A DNA stretch of 64,000 bases from assembly GCF_000499845.2 (NCBI RefSeq), contig NC_023754.2, positions 13,658,993 through 13,722,992 of the forward strand. Direction: 5' to 3'. The notes below the pieces were generated by a model, which did no database searches, was not told the DNA's origin, and was given only the letters and a program-made list of their open reading frames with translations. Below, in pieces: positions 1 through 13,205 of this stretch. Origin of the DNA: Phaseolus vulgaris (lineage: Eukaryota; Streptophyta; Magnoliopsida; Fabales; Fabaceae). A program made the translations under genes and the position numbers. Position 1 is the stretch's first letter; each line of letters opens with the position of its first letter.

Positions 1-705
1 CAAAAATTATTTATTATTTATGAAGGACTTCAAAACATAAAGATCAATAAACAATAGTTGTTTTATCTTCTGTTTACAATCATAGATTTAAGGAAGAGTT
101 TTGTCTTAAACTTTTCCCTAGTTTACTCTCAGAAAACTGAAGGTCATTCTTACAACTTAGGGCCATAATTCCAAGCAAGTCCAAAATTGTCAAAAGAAGA
201 GGACTCCTCCCACAAGCAACCCTTTCACATCCCAAAATCCCAGTTTCCCTATTTAACCAAATATTATAACGTTTCTTATGCTTTTCTGATACATCTGTTT
301 GACCATTACCATTGGTGATTTCAGCTCATACCATCATCGAGTTTAAGTCTTGGGGAGAATCAAAACTCTTGTCCCAACTCCCAAATCTTGTAAGGTGTAC
401 AACAGTTAAAAGAAATCAAGAATTCAATGTAATGGGATTGTGAAGAATGAGATATTGCTGCTCAGTTATGGTCATTCCATAGCAGAACTAATTAATGGGA
501 AAGAGTTGAAGGCATGCTGTAAAATTAGTAGCACGTTTACATTGAAAAATGCACTGATGTGCAAACATATGGGATAACAGAAACCTTAAGCACATTGATT
601 TCAGATTGTCTTTGACATTTATTTAAGATTTCCTGAGTGAAGCATACATTATCTACATCAAACTCATGAAAAGTGATAGTCATAAGCTAGTTTATGGGCA
701 ACCAC
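1..705. other. Intron sequence of the VPS22 gene, no gene seen
   Basis: This AT-rich stretch lies downstream (minus strand) of the last visible VPS22 exon, whose GT donor is at 704-705. The expected next exon, encoding the C-terminal winged-helix domain, was looked for in all minus-strand frames and not found. The segment is therefore probably intron, with the 3' exons left of the window. Confidence 0.55.
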
Positions 706-3700
706 CTTCAGCTTACTAATAGCACGCAGGCAATCATCCTCTGAAACAACTCCACGGTCATTTTTTCGTCTCTGGCGAAGAAGATGGCAGAGTTCCTGCA
801 GGTTGATAAGTCCTCCATTGTGGGCTCTAGTAGCCAAGCAAATATCCACTATTTGAACTCCTGTCTAGTCAAGTAGCTTGTCTTAGCATACATGCTGAGC
901 AAATAGTAAAATCAAGCAGGTTGGATTTAATTAAAAATATAAATCAGTAACGATATATAAAATTAAAAAGATAAAGACTTCAACAATCATAAATTTGTAA
1001 CATGGTGAATTAAAATGTGCTGTGAATAAAACCATAAGTTAACCAAGGTTATCAGACTCGAGAGTCTACACAAACTCATGGGAAGTTTGTAAACTCGACT
1101 TGTAGAATTGTAAGAGTCTATTTCATATGGAAATTCAACAAAAAGAAAACAATAATGAGAATGTAACAGCATTGACATCAGTAGAATTTGAACCACTTCC
1201 AGACATCTTAAAACTTGCATTTGAACATAACCAAGGGATGAAACAAAAGAAAGCAATGAAGCCAAATCGAAATAGACCCAAAATGAAAATGAAGCCACAC
1301 CCCCAAATAGAAATAAAACCCCAAATAAAAATAAAAACCCAAACAGAAATAAATCCCCTAATTAAATTAAGTCACAAAACACCACACCCCAAATTCAAAA
1401 CCCTACGCAAAAACAGAAGCAGAACTGAAGGAGTAGGAGTTGACAAGATGCGATGGCGAGGCAAGGCTAGGCAACAACGAGACGGCATGAGGCAAGACGT
1501 CATGATGGCACTACGATAACAAAATGTGAGGCGAAAACACCACCCAAGGCAAGAATGGCGACAGCAGAACATGACAACAAGCCAAGGTGAAAGGGGAGGA
1601 GAGCATGGTGATGACAACGATGAACACAAAACACAAAACAGTTCCAAGTATGAAACATGAAACCTAAATCGTGACACTAAACAAAACAACCTATGTGTGG
1701 GTCATTTTGGGATTTTCTTCCACACCCATTCACTCGATTTTTGACACACGAGTTTGTACCGAATTCACCGAGTTCATCCAAGTCTGGCCTGAGTTTGCTC
1801 AAAAACGAGTTACACACGAGTTCACTTGTGACCCGCCGAAACCCAAAACCCTAAACCTGTCACTAGACTCATAAACTCATAAGGGTTTATTGGTTAGCCC
1901 TAGAGTTTCATAACCATGAGTGTAACCACCATGTTCATAAGGAGCATCTTAGAGGATAAAATCCATAGAATACCAAGCTTTGACAGTCATAGATTTAATT
2001 AACAATAAAATGTCCGATTAGTTATCGAGTTTTCCAGGCATGCATTTCTTCATAATATTAAGATTACTTCTGCAAACCACAGCTGTTCTACTAGCATTTC
2101 TTGAGATAAACTCTATCTTAAAACCAATTGGCATTAGATGAATTTACCCAACGTATATATAAACCGCACCCCTAGTAATTGAGGATGGTAATGTAGCACT
2201 TTCCAACACCCCCTCTGTAGATGCCTGACAGACCCAGCACTATGCACCAAAAACTATAAAAACAATGGAGATCCCCTCCAAAAATGGGAAACAACATAAA
2301 TGTGATTTAGGCTCTGATAATCCGTTAGTTTCCATTACATTATGCATCTCCTTGTCCCATGACAACCGAACAAAAAACTAAATGAGAACTGCCACCCCAT
2401 ATGTGTGTGATATTGATGATAACTGACCAGCTAAGGATGCCAAACAAACTAAATATCAAAACATTGTTAAGGCTGAAAATCAGGTATTGTCAGCAGACAT
2501 AAAGGGACATATGCTAAATATAATTCAGATCAATCAAGGTATCGTATTCATGTGCAGTGCTAAGTATGATATGTATGCCTATATCAGATGCTAGTTTTGA
2601 AATTTGTTAAAATCTTTCTATTGCTAAGTCTTCTTCCCTAAAAGTGAACTTGGTAAATAGGATGACAAATTCTATTATCCTTCCTCCCAGAATTTTAAGT
2701 GTTATTCTTATTTACTGGAATAAAATCTCCAATACTAAATTCAGGCATTCCTATCTGAATAGTTCAGACAATACAAACACTAGCATTGCTGCTCTTATCC
2801 TTTATTTTTTTTCTCGGATATTATATGTTAATTATCACAATGGAATATGAATAATTGTACATAAAAGTTCCATGCATGCATATCAAACTTATTTGAAACA
2901 AGGATATATCACTAACCCAGTTCATAATAGAAGTCACCAATTCCTAACAGCTCTGCCCAGAAACCCTTGTTTGAGGCCAAGGGATCTACTCCAACTTTGG
3001 CACACATCTCATGAAACTGTGATCTGAATGCAGGGTTCTTGCGTATGTCATTCTGAACAAATAAAATCAACCATTAGAATCATTTAATTTAATCTCATTG
3101 CAAAATAAGTGATAATTCTTCATAAGGCCAACACTAGAAACCATGAACAATGTGTATTGGTACTCATTAGGTAACCACAACCCAAAAGTTTCAAGGCTAA
3201 CAAATTAGTGAAGCACGCCCTTTAAAAGAACTCCAGCGACAGCTAAGTCAGCAATCAGCAAGCAACATAGCTAAAATATTTCAAATTCATCCTATTCCTA
3301 TGTCCCCTTCTAGAGGATGCGTTGTGAGCATTTCCCAACTTTTATTAACGACCCTTAACAAAACTTAATGCATTTTACAAAACGAATTCAAAGTATTGTT
3401 GGTCCTATTAAAGATCAACATAGATTACTGTAATCCTAATTGAAGAACAAGTTTTGTCCTTCATTAAGTACCTAAAAACATCAAAAGCAACTCCTTTTCC
3501 ACTTAAACCATCCAGCTCCAACAACCCAAATGAGTTTTCCCAACACCCCATCATAAAAAACGGCGCTGTAGAATGAAACAATCTGACACACAATCTACGA
3601 AGAACTCGATGATAAATAAGACAAATCATACAAACTATATCAACTATATCGAGACAAAAATGAAAACTAAGCATCATGTGCAGCATAAAAAACCAACTCA

Positions 3701-3926
3701 TCTTAGCACCACAAGATGGCTTTCACTGTCCACAACAAAAACCAAGAGGGTAAAAAAAGAGGACCTTGTGTTTGCGAGCGAAATCTTCGAGCTGAGAGCG
3801 AAAGGTGGCAAGCTGCTCCTTCATCAAATCCGTTCTGATCTTTGCGACATTTTCACCCAGCAAACGAAATTGATCCCTCGCAGCAGCATGCGTCTGCAAC
3901 CCTCCAATTCCAGGCCTTCTTCTCAT
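706..3926 (-). CDS. VPS22: ESCRT-II subunit VPS22/SNF8 (EAP30), 5' part, three exons
   Basis: The gene encodes the SNF8/EAP30 subunit of the ESCRT-II complex, which sorts ubiquitinated membrane cargo into multivesicular bodies at the endosome. Exons on the minus strand are 3926-3765, 3052-2917 and 860-706. All introns have GT/AG borders and the phases join, giving 151 codons. The start [11 protein letters not shown] is the classical VPS22 N-terminus. Exon 1 continues with the helical part ending FARKHK, exon 2 reads [17 protein letters not shown] to GDFYYELG, and exon 3 carries [16 protein letters not shown] and AISKLK, the first winged-helix domain. Plant VPS22 is about 250 residues, so roughly the last 100 residues (second winged helix) are missing. 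They should lie beyond the left edge, because no exon was found in 1-705. The family assignment rests on near-identity to remembered plant VPS22 proteins. I see no frameshift or stop in the visible exons. Confidence 0.93.
1047..1915. repeat. Possible degenerate inverted-repeat transposon in VPS22 intron 2
   Basis: The ends look like imperfect inverted repeats: GGTTATCAGACTCGAG near 1047 and the reverse complement of CTCTAGAGTTTCATAACC-type sequence ending near 1915. Further weak inverted similarity (GTTTATGAGTC versus GTTTGTAAACTC) runs inward. The interior is purine-rich, low-complexity sequence that gives chance open frames. I could not find a target-site duplication. A MULE- or hAT-type nonautonomous element is possible. 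Confidence 0.3.
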
Positions 3927-5842
3927 CTCCCTTTATCTTTCGCCGAATCGTGGTTCCAATTTTATGGCTTCTCACAAATTGGGTTTTCTGGGTACTGATT
4001 TCTTCGATCAAATTTAGAAGGAAGTGACGAATCTACTAAGATCATCAAAGGAATCAAAATAACAATTAAACATGTTTTTATTTCTTTATATTAAAATAAA
4101 GGTGAGTTTTGATTTTTATTTTTAAAAAAATCTTTAATTTTTTATCCCGGTAAAATTTGAAGTAATTAGTTTTGATTTTTGTAAACTATATTATTTTTTA
4201 TTTTTTATTTTATCTTTCATTTTTTAAAATTTTAAAATTAGTGATTGTAAGTCCTATGATTCATTTTAAGATATGAAAATATAATATATAATTTACATGT
4301 TTTAAAAGTGTCAGATATTTATATTATATCACATTAATAATCAACATTACTAAAATTATAACTTGATTTATCATTCAATCTATATATAATTAACAAGTAT
4401 TAGATAATGTGATAGATAAAGGTAATAACTTTTTTGTTTTAGAACAATTAGTAACAAAGAAAAATATTATATGAGAACTAAAATTAAAATATTTTTATTT
4501 TATAAAAGTTAAAAACATATTTAAGCTTTAAAATAATTATCTTTAGAACAAAATTCAAAATTATATAAATTAATTTAGACGAAATGAACCATAATGAAAT
4601 TAATCCCTAAATATGAATGGTGTTTTTTTTAGTTTAACTTCTGTATGTATAAAAAAGTTATTACGCTAATTATATACAAATATATTTAATTATGCATTTT
4701 AAAATATTTAATTATATATATACATTAGTAAATTAGAAAACTAGTCCTTGACCCCTACTAAATGAATACCCTGTTTAATAGATATTGTAATTTGCATGAA
4801 TATTCTAAGAATTAATTAAAATAATTCATTATGTTGACAAAAAATAATGTGTTGACTATTAACATTCATTTATCTAATAAAATAATATATTATTTTGCAA
4901 TATGCTCTTTAATATTTACATCTAAAGTCATTTCTAATTAGTTATTATCTCATTATTTGATCTATAAATTAAGAAACAAATATTTATTTTGAAATTTAAA
5001 TTTTAGAAATAAATATTTGATTTAAAAATTTATATATATATATATATATATAAATTAAAAATGTAGAAATAAAACTGTTATAAGAGAATATTGTAAAAAT
5101 ATGTAAAACTTAAACTCAATACTCTTATTTGACTTCAACACTGACCATTTTTATTTTTGAATTATATTTACTATTTCAGATTTTTAAATCTAGAATAAGG
5201 GTAATTTTGGAAATTTAAAAAAATAATAGGATGCAGGATGGAACTGATATGGTGCAGGAAAAAATTGCCTGATATAAAAAGGTTTGATTTTTCTGATTTT
5301 TTAAACTTTTTATCTGTTTAACCTATTTCACACAACAGTACCTACATATTGTAGTGTTGAATTGCAATTATATATTATATTCGTCGTTTGTGTTAAACTT
5401 TATGGAAGCAGTCAAGAAAATTTGGAATGACAATTCGTATTTGTATATATTTTAAGGACAAAATTATATTTTTTAAATTCTAAAGGTGAGTTTTGAGACT
5501 TTAACAAAAATGAATAGTATGTTTCAGCAAAATGCATTCAGATGAAAAGCATTTTGACAATTGATTATTAGCCAAAAGCAAACTCATGATTCATCTACAA
5601 GCTTTCATATAAAATAACAAGTATGAGTATCAACCAACCACCTTTCCAATTTTTCATGTAAAATGGACTTGCTGACCAAAATTGCAGTACCATAGTATAT
5701 ACAAAATCACTATGATCCAAGTTTGTATAAACCAGATTAATATGTTACCCTCATTTCTTCTGCAACTTTCCCGTTTACATGTGTAAACTATCAACTATGG
5801 TAGTCCTAGAATATCTAATGAAGTTAAGCCAATGGTCATAAT
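3927..5842. other. AT-rich intergenic region between VPS22 and the transporter gene
   Basis: The first part must hold the VPS22 promoter and 5' UTR, and the right end the 3' UTR of the transporter gene. In between the sequence is highly AT-rich. It contains a short (TA)n microsatellite at 5031-5052. I see no supportable coding region or complete transposon. Confidence 0.6.
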
Positions 5843-8800
5843 CTATGTTGATGAACCAGTAGCTTCCTTTGGTATCAGAAAAAGAAAAGCAACTGGGATG
5901 AAATTGCACAAGGCATGAACTATGATGCCCAAGAGAAGATTGTCAAATGATCCTGAATCAATGTTCAACACAGAAGCCAAACCAGCACCCACAAAAGACC
6001 CCACTGTGGTTCCAAAGTTGTTTATTGACATGAAAAGGGCAAATAAAGTCCCTTCAATTCCTGGGGGACATAGTTGTCCAGATAAGATCAGGAAAGGCAT
6101 AAACCTGCAGTTATTTTTTTCCAGAAAAAAATTATGGTTAGGAATTGAAACTAAGTGTGTAACTCAAAAAATGGATCAAATCATTGTGATTCCAGCAGGA
6201 AAAACATTTACATCTTTAACTAAATAAAAAGAGAAGCAATAACTAACTTGAATTGATTGATTCCATCAGCAAGAGCTGAGCCGAAAAGCACCATAATCTT
6301 GTCTGAGATACCAAAGGCAATATTTTTCCTAGAAACTACCACAATTTGCAGAAGATTCAAGAAGGCCAACCCAATATGGGCACACCTGTTATGAGGATGA
6401 AACCATATCAGTATATTAAATATTCAAAAAATAGCCATCCACCAAAGAAAAATAATCCTTAGTTTCTTACATGAGGATTTTCCGTAGGGTCATATACTTC
6501 AGGTGACGATTATAAATGAAGGTTCCCAGCATAAGTCCCAACCAACCAACAACCCGTGCAGTCCCAAGGAAAGATGGTTCTAACTTTAAAACCTCGGTTT
6601 CATAGTAGAAGATGACAGTTGAAAGATTCGGAATGGTAATGTGAGCAAGGAAAAACCAAGACATAGGCCTGTCCTCACCAACATACAACAAAGATTATTA
6701 GTAACCAATGACCATGTTATAGCATATGCATGAAATGAATTAGCTTCACTCTGTAAGGCCTTACACACAAACACGCATATAGAGGAGTATAAAAATGAAG
6801 ATCATAAATATCTCACATGTTTTTATTAGTTTTCTGTTTAATTATTAGTTGGTATAGAAAAAAAATTCAGGTTACCATGTGCAGATTGCTTGGTTCATTA
6901 AATATTGTAGAGTTATTAGGTTCTCTGTTTCATAGATTCTTTACCATTCATTTCTGTATATAGTCCAGGGTACCTTATATTAGAGATTTAGGATAAAAGT
7001 TATATCAAATATTCAGTTTTTTCACCAAATCATTCAGCCAAACTAATATATTCGCAGTTCTGAACCATTGCAGATAAGGATTTGATGGTAACATCTCTTT
7101 GTTTGTAGTGTCAATGGAAAAAGTGTGCTAGAGAATATGTTTCTAGTACTCCTCTTTGAAACATTTAAAGGTTTTCATGTGAAGAAAGATAGAGATAATC
7201 ATGTCAATAGGCTGCAGTTTACATTAGTAACCTTCCGTGTCTATGTAGTTAGATGTTTGCAGGAACTAGGATGAACATGTTTAATAGGCAAAGTACCATC
7301 TTTAAGAAGAGGTAAGAGGATGCAGGATGCAGGATGCAGGTTTACTCGAACTATACAGATAAATAAAACACTCAAAGAGAATATGTGACTTCAATAAGGA
7401 ATCATTCATAATCTTATAAGTATGCTATCAGAATTGAAAATATTCACACCAGACAAAAACTTTAAATATTACATTAGTTACCTCCAAATCATTGGCTGTC
7501 TAAATGCACGACACAAATCATAAATAGCTTCTTTCAAAGAATGGAACCACTTTAATGCCAGGGGGTCTTCTTTGTTCAAAGTCTTTGATTTGCTGCTATT
7601 TACTGATCTTCCTTTTGCATTCTTTTTGCCCTTCTTTCTTCTTCTTGTGCTGCTATGGGACTTTTTGGTTAAAGGACTACCTTCATCCAGAGTACTACCA
7701 TTCATATGTGAATCTTCTAGTGAAACTTTGCTATTTACTGAGTTCTCCTCCACAAAACAGCATGATAATAACTGTATGCATGGTAGTACACAAAATAGAA
7801 GAAAAATAGCATCTATCCGTAAATTGGATAATGCATATCCTCCTAACAAACTCCCACATATTCCTCCCAAAGCCATAGAAGACCAAGATATTGACTGGAG
7901 ATCTCCTGCAAAGGAGGCCCTGACCCACAAAGCATGCACTTAATCAGAGTGTAAGAAAAGCATTCAGAGATATTACATGAACAAATATCATACTCCAGAG
8001 AGTCAAACCCAAGGTTAGACACCAATACAAAATATAGAATATCCACCATTAAGGTTCAGAAAAGGGAATCCCTCCAGGTCAAACCTTATCTATGGGTCTG
8101 ATAACTGAACTATGTCTAAGTTAAAGGTTATGAACAAACGTTACAAAATTAACTCTGTCTTGGAAACAGCCTTCATTAATCCATTATATTGAAAGATTAC
8201 AAATTTGTATGTTCACAGAAAGAACAAAATATATATAATTCAGTTTTAGTGAGAAGGGTGACATGCTAGTATCAAATCAATATAAAAATTTCTTGCAAAA
8301 GAGCAAAAAATATTTCACAATGTCTTGTAAATTGAACAGGGTAGCAAACAATAAGAGAGGTATACAAAAAAAATATGAAAAGCAAACACTCATTCCCTGT
8401 TGCTTTTCAAAATTTCATTGCTTTTAAGTGATTAAGAATCAACTCGCACACCATTGACATTAACATGTTCACCATTGGTCATACAGTATTTGATTTTATC
8501 CTACATCCTTGTTCTGAAGATTGAAAAAATTGCAAATAGGCTACAAATTTTGAACTACAATTCCAATGTTCTGTGCATCTTTTTGTTTCTGCATTTTGTT
8601 AATTTGTTGTCCCATATTTTTGAATTACCAATACCTCTATAAGTAGGAACTCTATTCAATATGAAGTTTGTCAGCAGAAAATGAGAATCGGGAACCTGTG
8701 ATACAAACATACCGGTCAAATCTTACTGCCTCAGCTATCATTGCATCAACAACAACATCCGCCATGGCTGAGCCCAAGTTTTGTGCAGTCAACAATACCA

Positions 8801-9932
8801 TCAGGTGCCACGTTGAATCCCTCAAGGTTGAATTTAAGCCTAAAATCAACCATGGCACTAGGGAAAGCACAGTGGCAATCACTAAGTAGGGACTCCGTTT
8901 TCTTCCTTTAATTGGAATGCAATCAGAAATTATTCTGTGTGTATCAGTAGCCAAATCAGATTGCAAGGAGATAGTGTAAAATTGATTCACTAAACAAACA
9001 GTTAAAGATATACAAAGGCTAATGTAGATTGGAGAGTCAACACAGTTCTGTAGATTGGAGAGTCACGTAAAAACAATAGTAAAATTTCTGATGAAGGTAC
9101 TTTTCATGCTGAATTAAAAGGTTACTTATTTATCCAGAGTTTAGGATCTTGCATTCTTGTGCATTGCGTCACTTTTTTCCAATTTAATGTGTATATCTGT
9201 CTTTTTGAATACCTGGAGTTCTTGTTTTAATGAAATGAAAAATAAATTACAAAATCCACATTAAGATTAGAATATATTAGTTTTGTAGTTACTACTTTCT
9301 ATGCATGCACAAATCTCCCTGTGTGTTAGGTGTTTCTACGTGTGAATAATCAATTTAAAAAAACAATGATCCATACCCATATAATGGTTTAATGCTCCAT
9401 GGAAAAAATGCTACTGAAAACACAAATTGGGAGGCTGAAGGTGACAACTTTAGATTATCTTTAAGCTGGTAGGAAATCGCTGTCCATACAAAAGACCTAA
9501 AACCCTGCATTAATCAATTGAAAGGGTAAAACAAAAATGCAAGATAGTAATTACCCTTATATAATGTTATATCATCATGTCACTCCAGCAATCTAATATC
9601 AGCAGATAAAGTTATAAAATAACCATTTCTCAGAAAACGTACAAAAAAAAACCCTGGTTCAGAGAAATTTTGTCAGCAGAAAAAGGACAAAACAAATTAA
9701 TTGACCAATAATACCCATTTTAACAAAACCAAAAAGAGAGCATCAGAATTCAGATCTTAAAGAAAAGGGGGAAGGAAAATAAAACCACCGTCAAATCCAA
9801 AAAATATTCAAAATTTAAATGAAAAGCAGACAAAGGGTGAAGAATTGAGACCTGGGTGAAGTAAATCAAGCAAATCAGCCAAAGGAAGGCAGTCCCAAAT
9901 GCAGCATTCAACTGCTTCGTCCATTGGATCAT
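5843..9932 (-). CDS. Probable folate-biopterin transporter (FBT/BT1 family, MFS)
   Basis: This encodes a membrane transporter of the folate-biopterin transporter family (BT1-like, major facilitator superfamily), expected to carry folates or pterins across a membrane. The exact substrate and compartment are not shown by sequence. Seven minus-strand exons close in phase with GT/AG borders: 9932-9852, 9504-9377, 8934-8713, 7919-7482, 6668-6471, 6385-6248 and 6104-5843. The product is 488 residues, the usual length. The start is MIQWTKQLNAAFG, followed by the first hydrophobic helix. Recognisable blocks are the SDCIPIKGRKRSPYL loop, QNLGSAMADVVVDAMIAEAVR, the helix-rich segment ASFAGDLQSISWSSMALGG, a Lys/Ser-rich cytoplasmic loop (exon 4), and the C-terminal SGQLCPPGIEGTLFALFMS motif. 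It resembles Arabidopsis probable folate-biopterin transporters 2-4. The large exon 4 encodes the central loop. No damage is seen. Confidence 0.94.
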
Positions 9933-10932
9933 TGTCGACTCAAAACCTCACTCTTCTGAACCCTTTTGCGTGTGTTTTCTTGTCTATTCTCAGTTCTCAC
10001 GACGAAGATGGTGCTGATTCATTCGAGTGTTGTGTTTCGGAGCAGGGACAAGAAAACATTTCCGTTTTCCCTCGCAACGGTTTCAACAGTGGTGGGAGTT
10101 ATTATCTTTTGACAGTTTTATCCCTTTCTATTACGGTCTCGAAGTTGGCTGTAACAGGGTTATCTCCGTAATTTAGTTGTATGGCTGACACGTTCATGAA
10201 GCGAACCAGATTTTGCCACGTTTACAACAGGGACCCACTGGAAAATGACAGTGACAGTTTGACTATTTTTCTGAAAATGGCCTGGTCAACGTAATTGTAT
10301 TGACTTTTGGTGGAAAATTATACTTCTCCCACTTTATCATACCTTTTTAATTATTCTTTATTTGTTTATTGAATATATTTTAGAGTTAAATATCTTTTTC
10401 TTTCTATACTTTTATATGAAATTATTTGTTTTTAGTTTAAGTTTTAAATTCTTCAAATATTTCTAATAAGAAAATTATTTAAATGAGTTTTTGTCAAAAA
10501 AATTTACATTTCAAATTAATTTTTATGAATTAGGATCTTAAAATATTTCCCACTTATAATATTATAATATAATTTATACTACAAATTCGTTTATTATATA
10601 AATAAAATTCCAAAAATATTTATTTTAATAATTTTTTTACTGCAAATATCAAAAAAATATAAAATTTAAATTATAAACAAAAATTAATTTCACACTATAT
10701 AATACAAATATGAAAAATACATTTAACTTTAAATTTTATTGATTGTTTAGCAATAAACTCAATTTAAAAATAATTCCGCAAATAACATATGTAGTATCAT
10801 CATTTACCACATTCATATCGAGTTCACAAAAATTGGATTCACAACGTAAAAATAGCATTATAGATGTTCAAAAACTAGAAAAAATTTAGTTAGAGAGGTA
10901 AATTCTTAATTATAAATAATATTAATTGTTTA
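9933..10932. other. Transporter 5' flank and AT-rich spacer
   Basis: The first ~250 bases are of mixed composition and probably hold the 5' UTR and promoter of the minus-strand transporter gene. The rest (about 10300-10930) is AT-rich with no recognisable gene. The boundary with the GC-richer transposable element at about 10933 is sharp in composition. Confidence 0.5.
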
Positions 10933-11636
10933 TGATAGGGAGATGAGACCTATAGAACGAATGACTGGCTTCGTCTTCTTTTCTTCTATCGGTCGGTCAG
11001 CTTACTCCTTTAGTCTTCGTACTACTCTTTTAGGTTTCGGTCACCTGGTCACTCAGTCTCAGGGGAGAATGTCGAATAAGAGGATACCTAGAGAAGACAC
11101 TCTGAGCAGCAAAGGGCGTTCGACACTCGGTTGTCAGAACACAATAATTAATGATGTACCTTGTTCTTGGAATATGCGTTATTTATATTATTTTAATGGG
11201 TTTACCTTATTGGGCCGAATTAGTGATGTGGACCTTGCTTAGAGGTGTATCGACTAGTTCTTAATGGTGGTTTAGTTTTACTGACCTTAATTGAGCGTTA
11301 ATGGACAGAAAGTGTTGGTCGTCCTGTTCGGACGTGCATATTTGATCGGCCCATCACATGAGCCTAGGTATGGAGTTGGTTGTTCGGCCCATACCAGTGC
11401 ACTTGCCCCTCAGGCTTGAGGGTATCTGAACCCGAAGAGTCTTGAAGGAGTTCTAAGTCGTTCGGTCTTTTGGTTTGGGTGTGACGGTTGCGGTTATCGA
11501 TGATTGATGTGACGTCGACAGCGACATAACCTGCATTGATGATGGGTTTTTTGGGCGGGAGCTGTCAAGGACCGTTGGATTGAAGAGATCTAACGGATAT
11601 GGTTGCGACGTTTCGCCTCCCGAGACGCTTGGAGGC

Positions 11637-11646
11637 TATAAATAGT
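11637..11646 (+). promoter_or_regulatory. TATA box of the gag-like element
   Basis: CTATAAATAG lies about 110 bases upstream of the Ser-rich ORF start at 11756, in a GC-rich context, as expected for an LTR promoter. Recognition is by sequence only. Confidence 0.5.
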
Positions 11647-12040
11647 GGTCCCATTAATGTCGAGACACTTCACTATTACTCAGACATTTGCTTCGAGAAC
11701 CGAACGATTGTCTTCCTCTTAGGTTGTTGTGCTTCTGCTTTTGTAAGTTAGTCATGTCTTCTTTGTCTCGGCCTACCTCTTCTTCTTCTTCTTTGGCTTC
11801 TCGTCCTCCTTGCTCCCCTCGTCCTATACGTTCCTCGTCTTTCACTTCTTCTTCTTCTACTTCTTCTTCTTCTGAGTCTTCCACGACCAAACCTCTATCG
11901 GTCGGGGAGATCCAAGTGTTGCCCCCCGAGGAGGTAGTTAGGGATGACAACCAAAGCGGTGTTGTTTACTGCTCGGGCGTTCACGAGCAGGTTGTCTCCC
12001 CACCAGAGATTTACTAGTAGATCCTCGGGTAACCAGGATT

Positions 12041-12487
12041 ATGTTCGTCTATACGACTGCAACCTCTGTTGCTGAGTTTCTGGACAAGTTTCCAGTTTTA
12101 AAGGCGGATGCCAACCATTCTTTCTTTCGGGTCCAGCCGTGTTCGTTAGCCAATACCATCTGTCTCAGTTGGTCTCCCTCTGAGTCACCCTTCTTCTATA
12201 TGTATGCTTGTCTATTCGCTGACTTGCATGTGTCGTTGCCTTTTGACGATTTCACGGTGGGTATCCTTAAGATGCTCAACGTGGCTCCTACACAACTTCA
12301 CCCCAATACTTGGGCGTCCATTCAAACCTTTTGCTTGACATGCGATGTTTTGTGTTTTTACCCCACTCCCTCCTGTTTTTTAAGCTACTATACGTCCCAC
12401 CTGGCCAAACTTGTTCTGTCGTACTCATTGATCAGTCGGTCGGGTAATATAATTTTTGCCCCTTTCTCTGCCTCGTACAAAAGATAA
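12041..12487 (+). pseudogene. Transposase_28-like (PF04195) gag-type fragment
   Basis: The frame contains SVAEFLDKFPVLKADANHSFFRVQP, PFFYMYACLFADLHVSLPFDDF, and the strong family motif LKMLNVAPTQLHPNTWASIQ. These match plant proteins labelled 'putative gypsy type transposon' (Transposase_28). It is out of frame with the Ser-rich N-terminus that ends at the stop near 12017. A downstream piece, WTRKPLKISEWP to KFPTQRLMTVYSKLARW (12556-12720), continues the same family after stops. The gene is dead. The family has no proven enzymatic activity that I know of. Confidence 0.6.
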
Positions 12488-12784
12488 AAAGAGCGTTTTT
12501 TCAAGGTCTTTGACTGCATGGGGGCAATTATGCATCCGGTCGGTCAAGATTTTCCATGTCTTGGACTAGGAAGCCTTTAAAAATTTCAGAGTGGCCTCGA
12601 TCGACAGGGAGTGCCAAGGAGTTAGAGATACTTTATCTATTCGATGGGCTCCCGAGGAAGTTTCCTACGCAGAGGTTGATGACTGTTTATTCTAAGCTAG
12701 CTCGTTGGGTGGCCTTTTATGGTATGCTAGTTTTTTGTTATATCATCGGTCGGTAATTGCTTTGTCTAAATAACAATGTTTCTT

Positions 12785-13108
12785 TTTGTTTCAGAAATCA
12801 TGGTCCAAGATGCCCCTCGCTCGAAGGGATTGCTGGATTCCTTCAAGAAGAGAGCTGTCGGTCGCAAGGGACAACCAAGTATCGAGTCTTTGGCTACTGG
12901 CAAAGGCTCTGTTGGTGTTGGCCCCTTCAACAAAAGTAAGAAAAGGTCAAGGGAGGGGTCCAACATAGCCAAGATGACCCGGTCTCCTGGGGAGATGCTG
13001 GTGCCGCCTCCTCCCCTCCAGTCGCTAATCCGCCTGGACTCGCTGCCGACAAACGATTTCAAGCGTCTCATCCCCCCGTCAACTCCCGAACGTGTTAAGG
13101 AGGTTTGA
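12785..13108 (+). pseudogene. Downstream linker fragment of the gag-like protein
   Basis: The open frame encodes a Lys/Arg-rich and Pro-rich stretch (SKGLLDSFKKRAVGRKGQPS, later VPPPPLQSLIRLDSLP). It follows an apparent splice-like acceptor (tttcag). It belongs by position and composition to the element at 10933-14650. No domain is recognised. Confidence 0.4.
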
Positions 13109-13205
13109 ATGTCACCCCTGTCGGTACTGGGGGTGACTTACAATTTTCAATAGGGGTTAAGATAAGCCTCCCGGAGCTGACCCGATAGCTTATTCGGGGG
13201 GTGCC

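Noticed and set aside
1127..1519. 130-residue plus-strand open frame in VPS22 intron 2
   Set aside because: Lys/Pro-rich low-complexity repeats of AAAATAAAACCC type, no family match, inside a likely transposon in an intron.
3573..3998. 141-residue plus-strand open frame
   Set aside because: It is antisense to VPS22 exon 1 and its intron; the minus-strand protein is unmistakable.
11654..11950. Minus-strand Glu-rich open frame
   Set aside because: Mirror of the (TCT)n Ser-rich coding on the plus strand; no independent support.
12766..13071. Minus-strand open frame opposite the gag-like linker
   Set aside because: Shadow of the plus-strand fragment, no motif.
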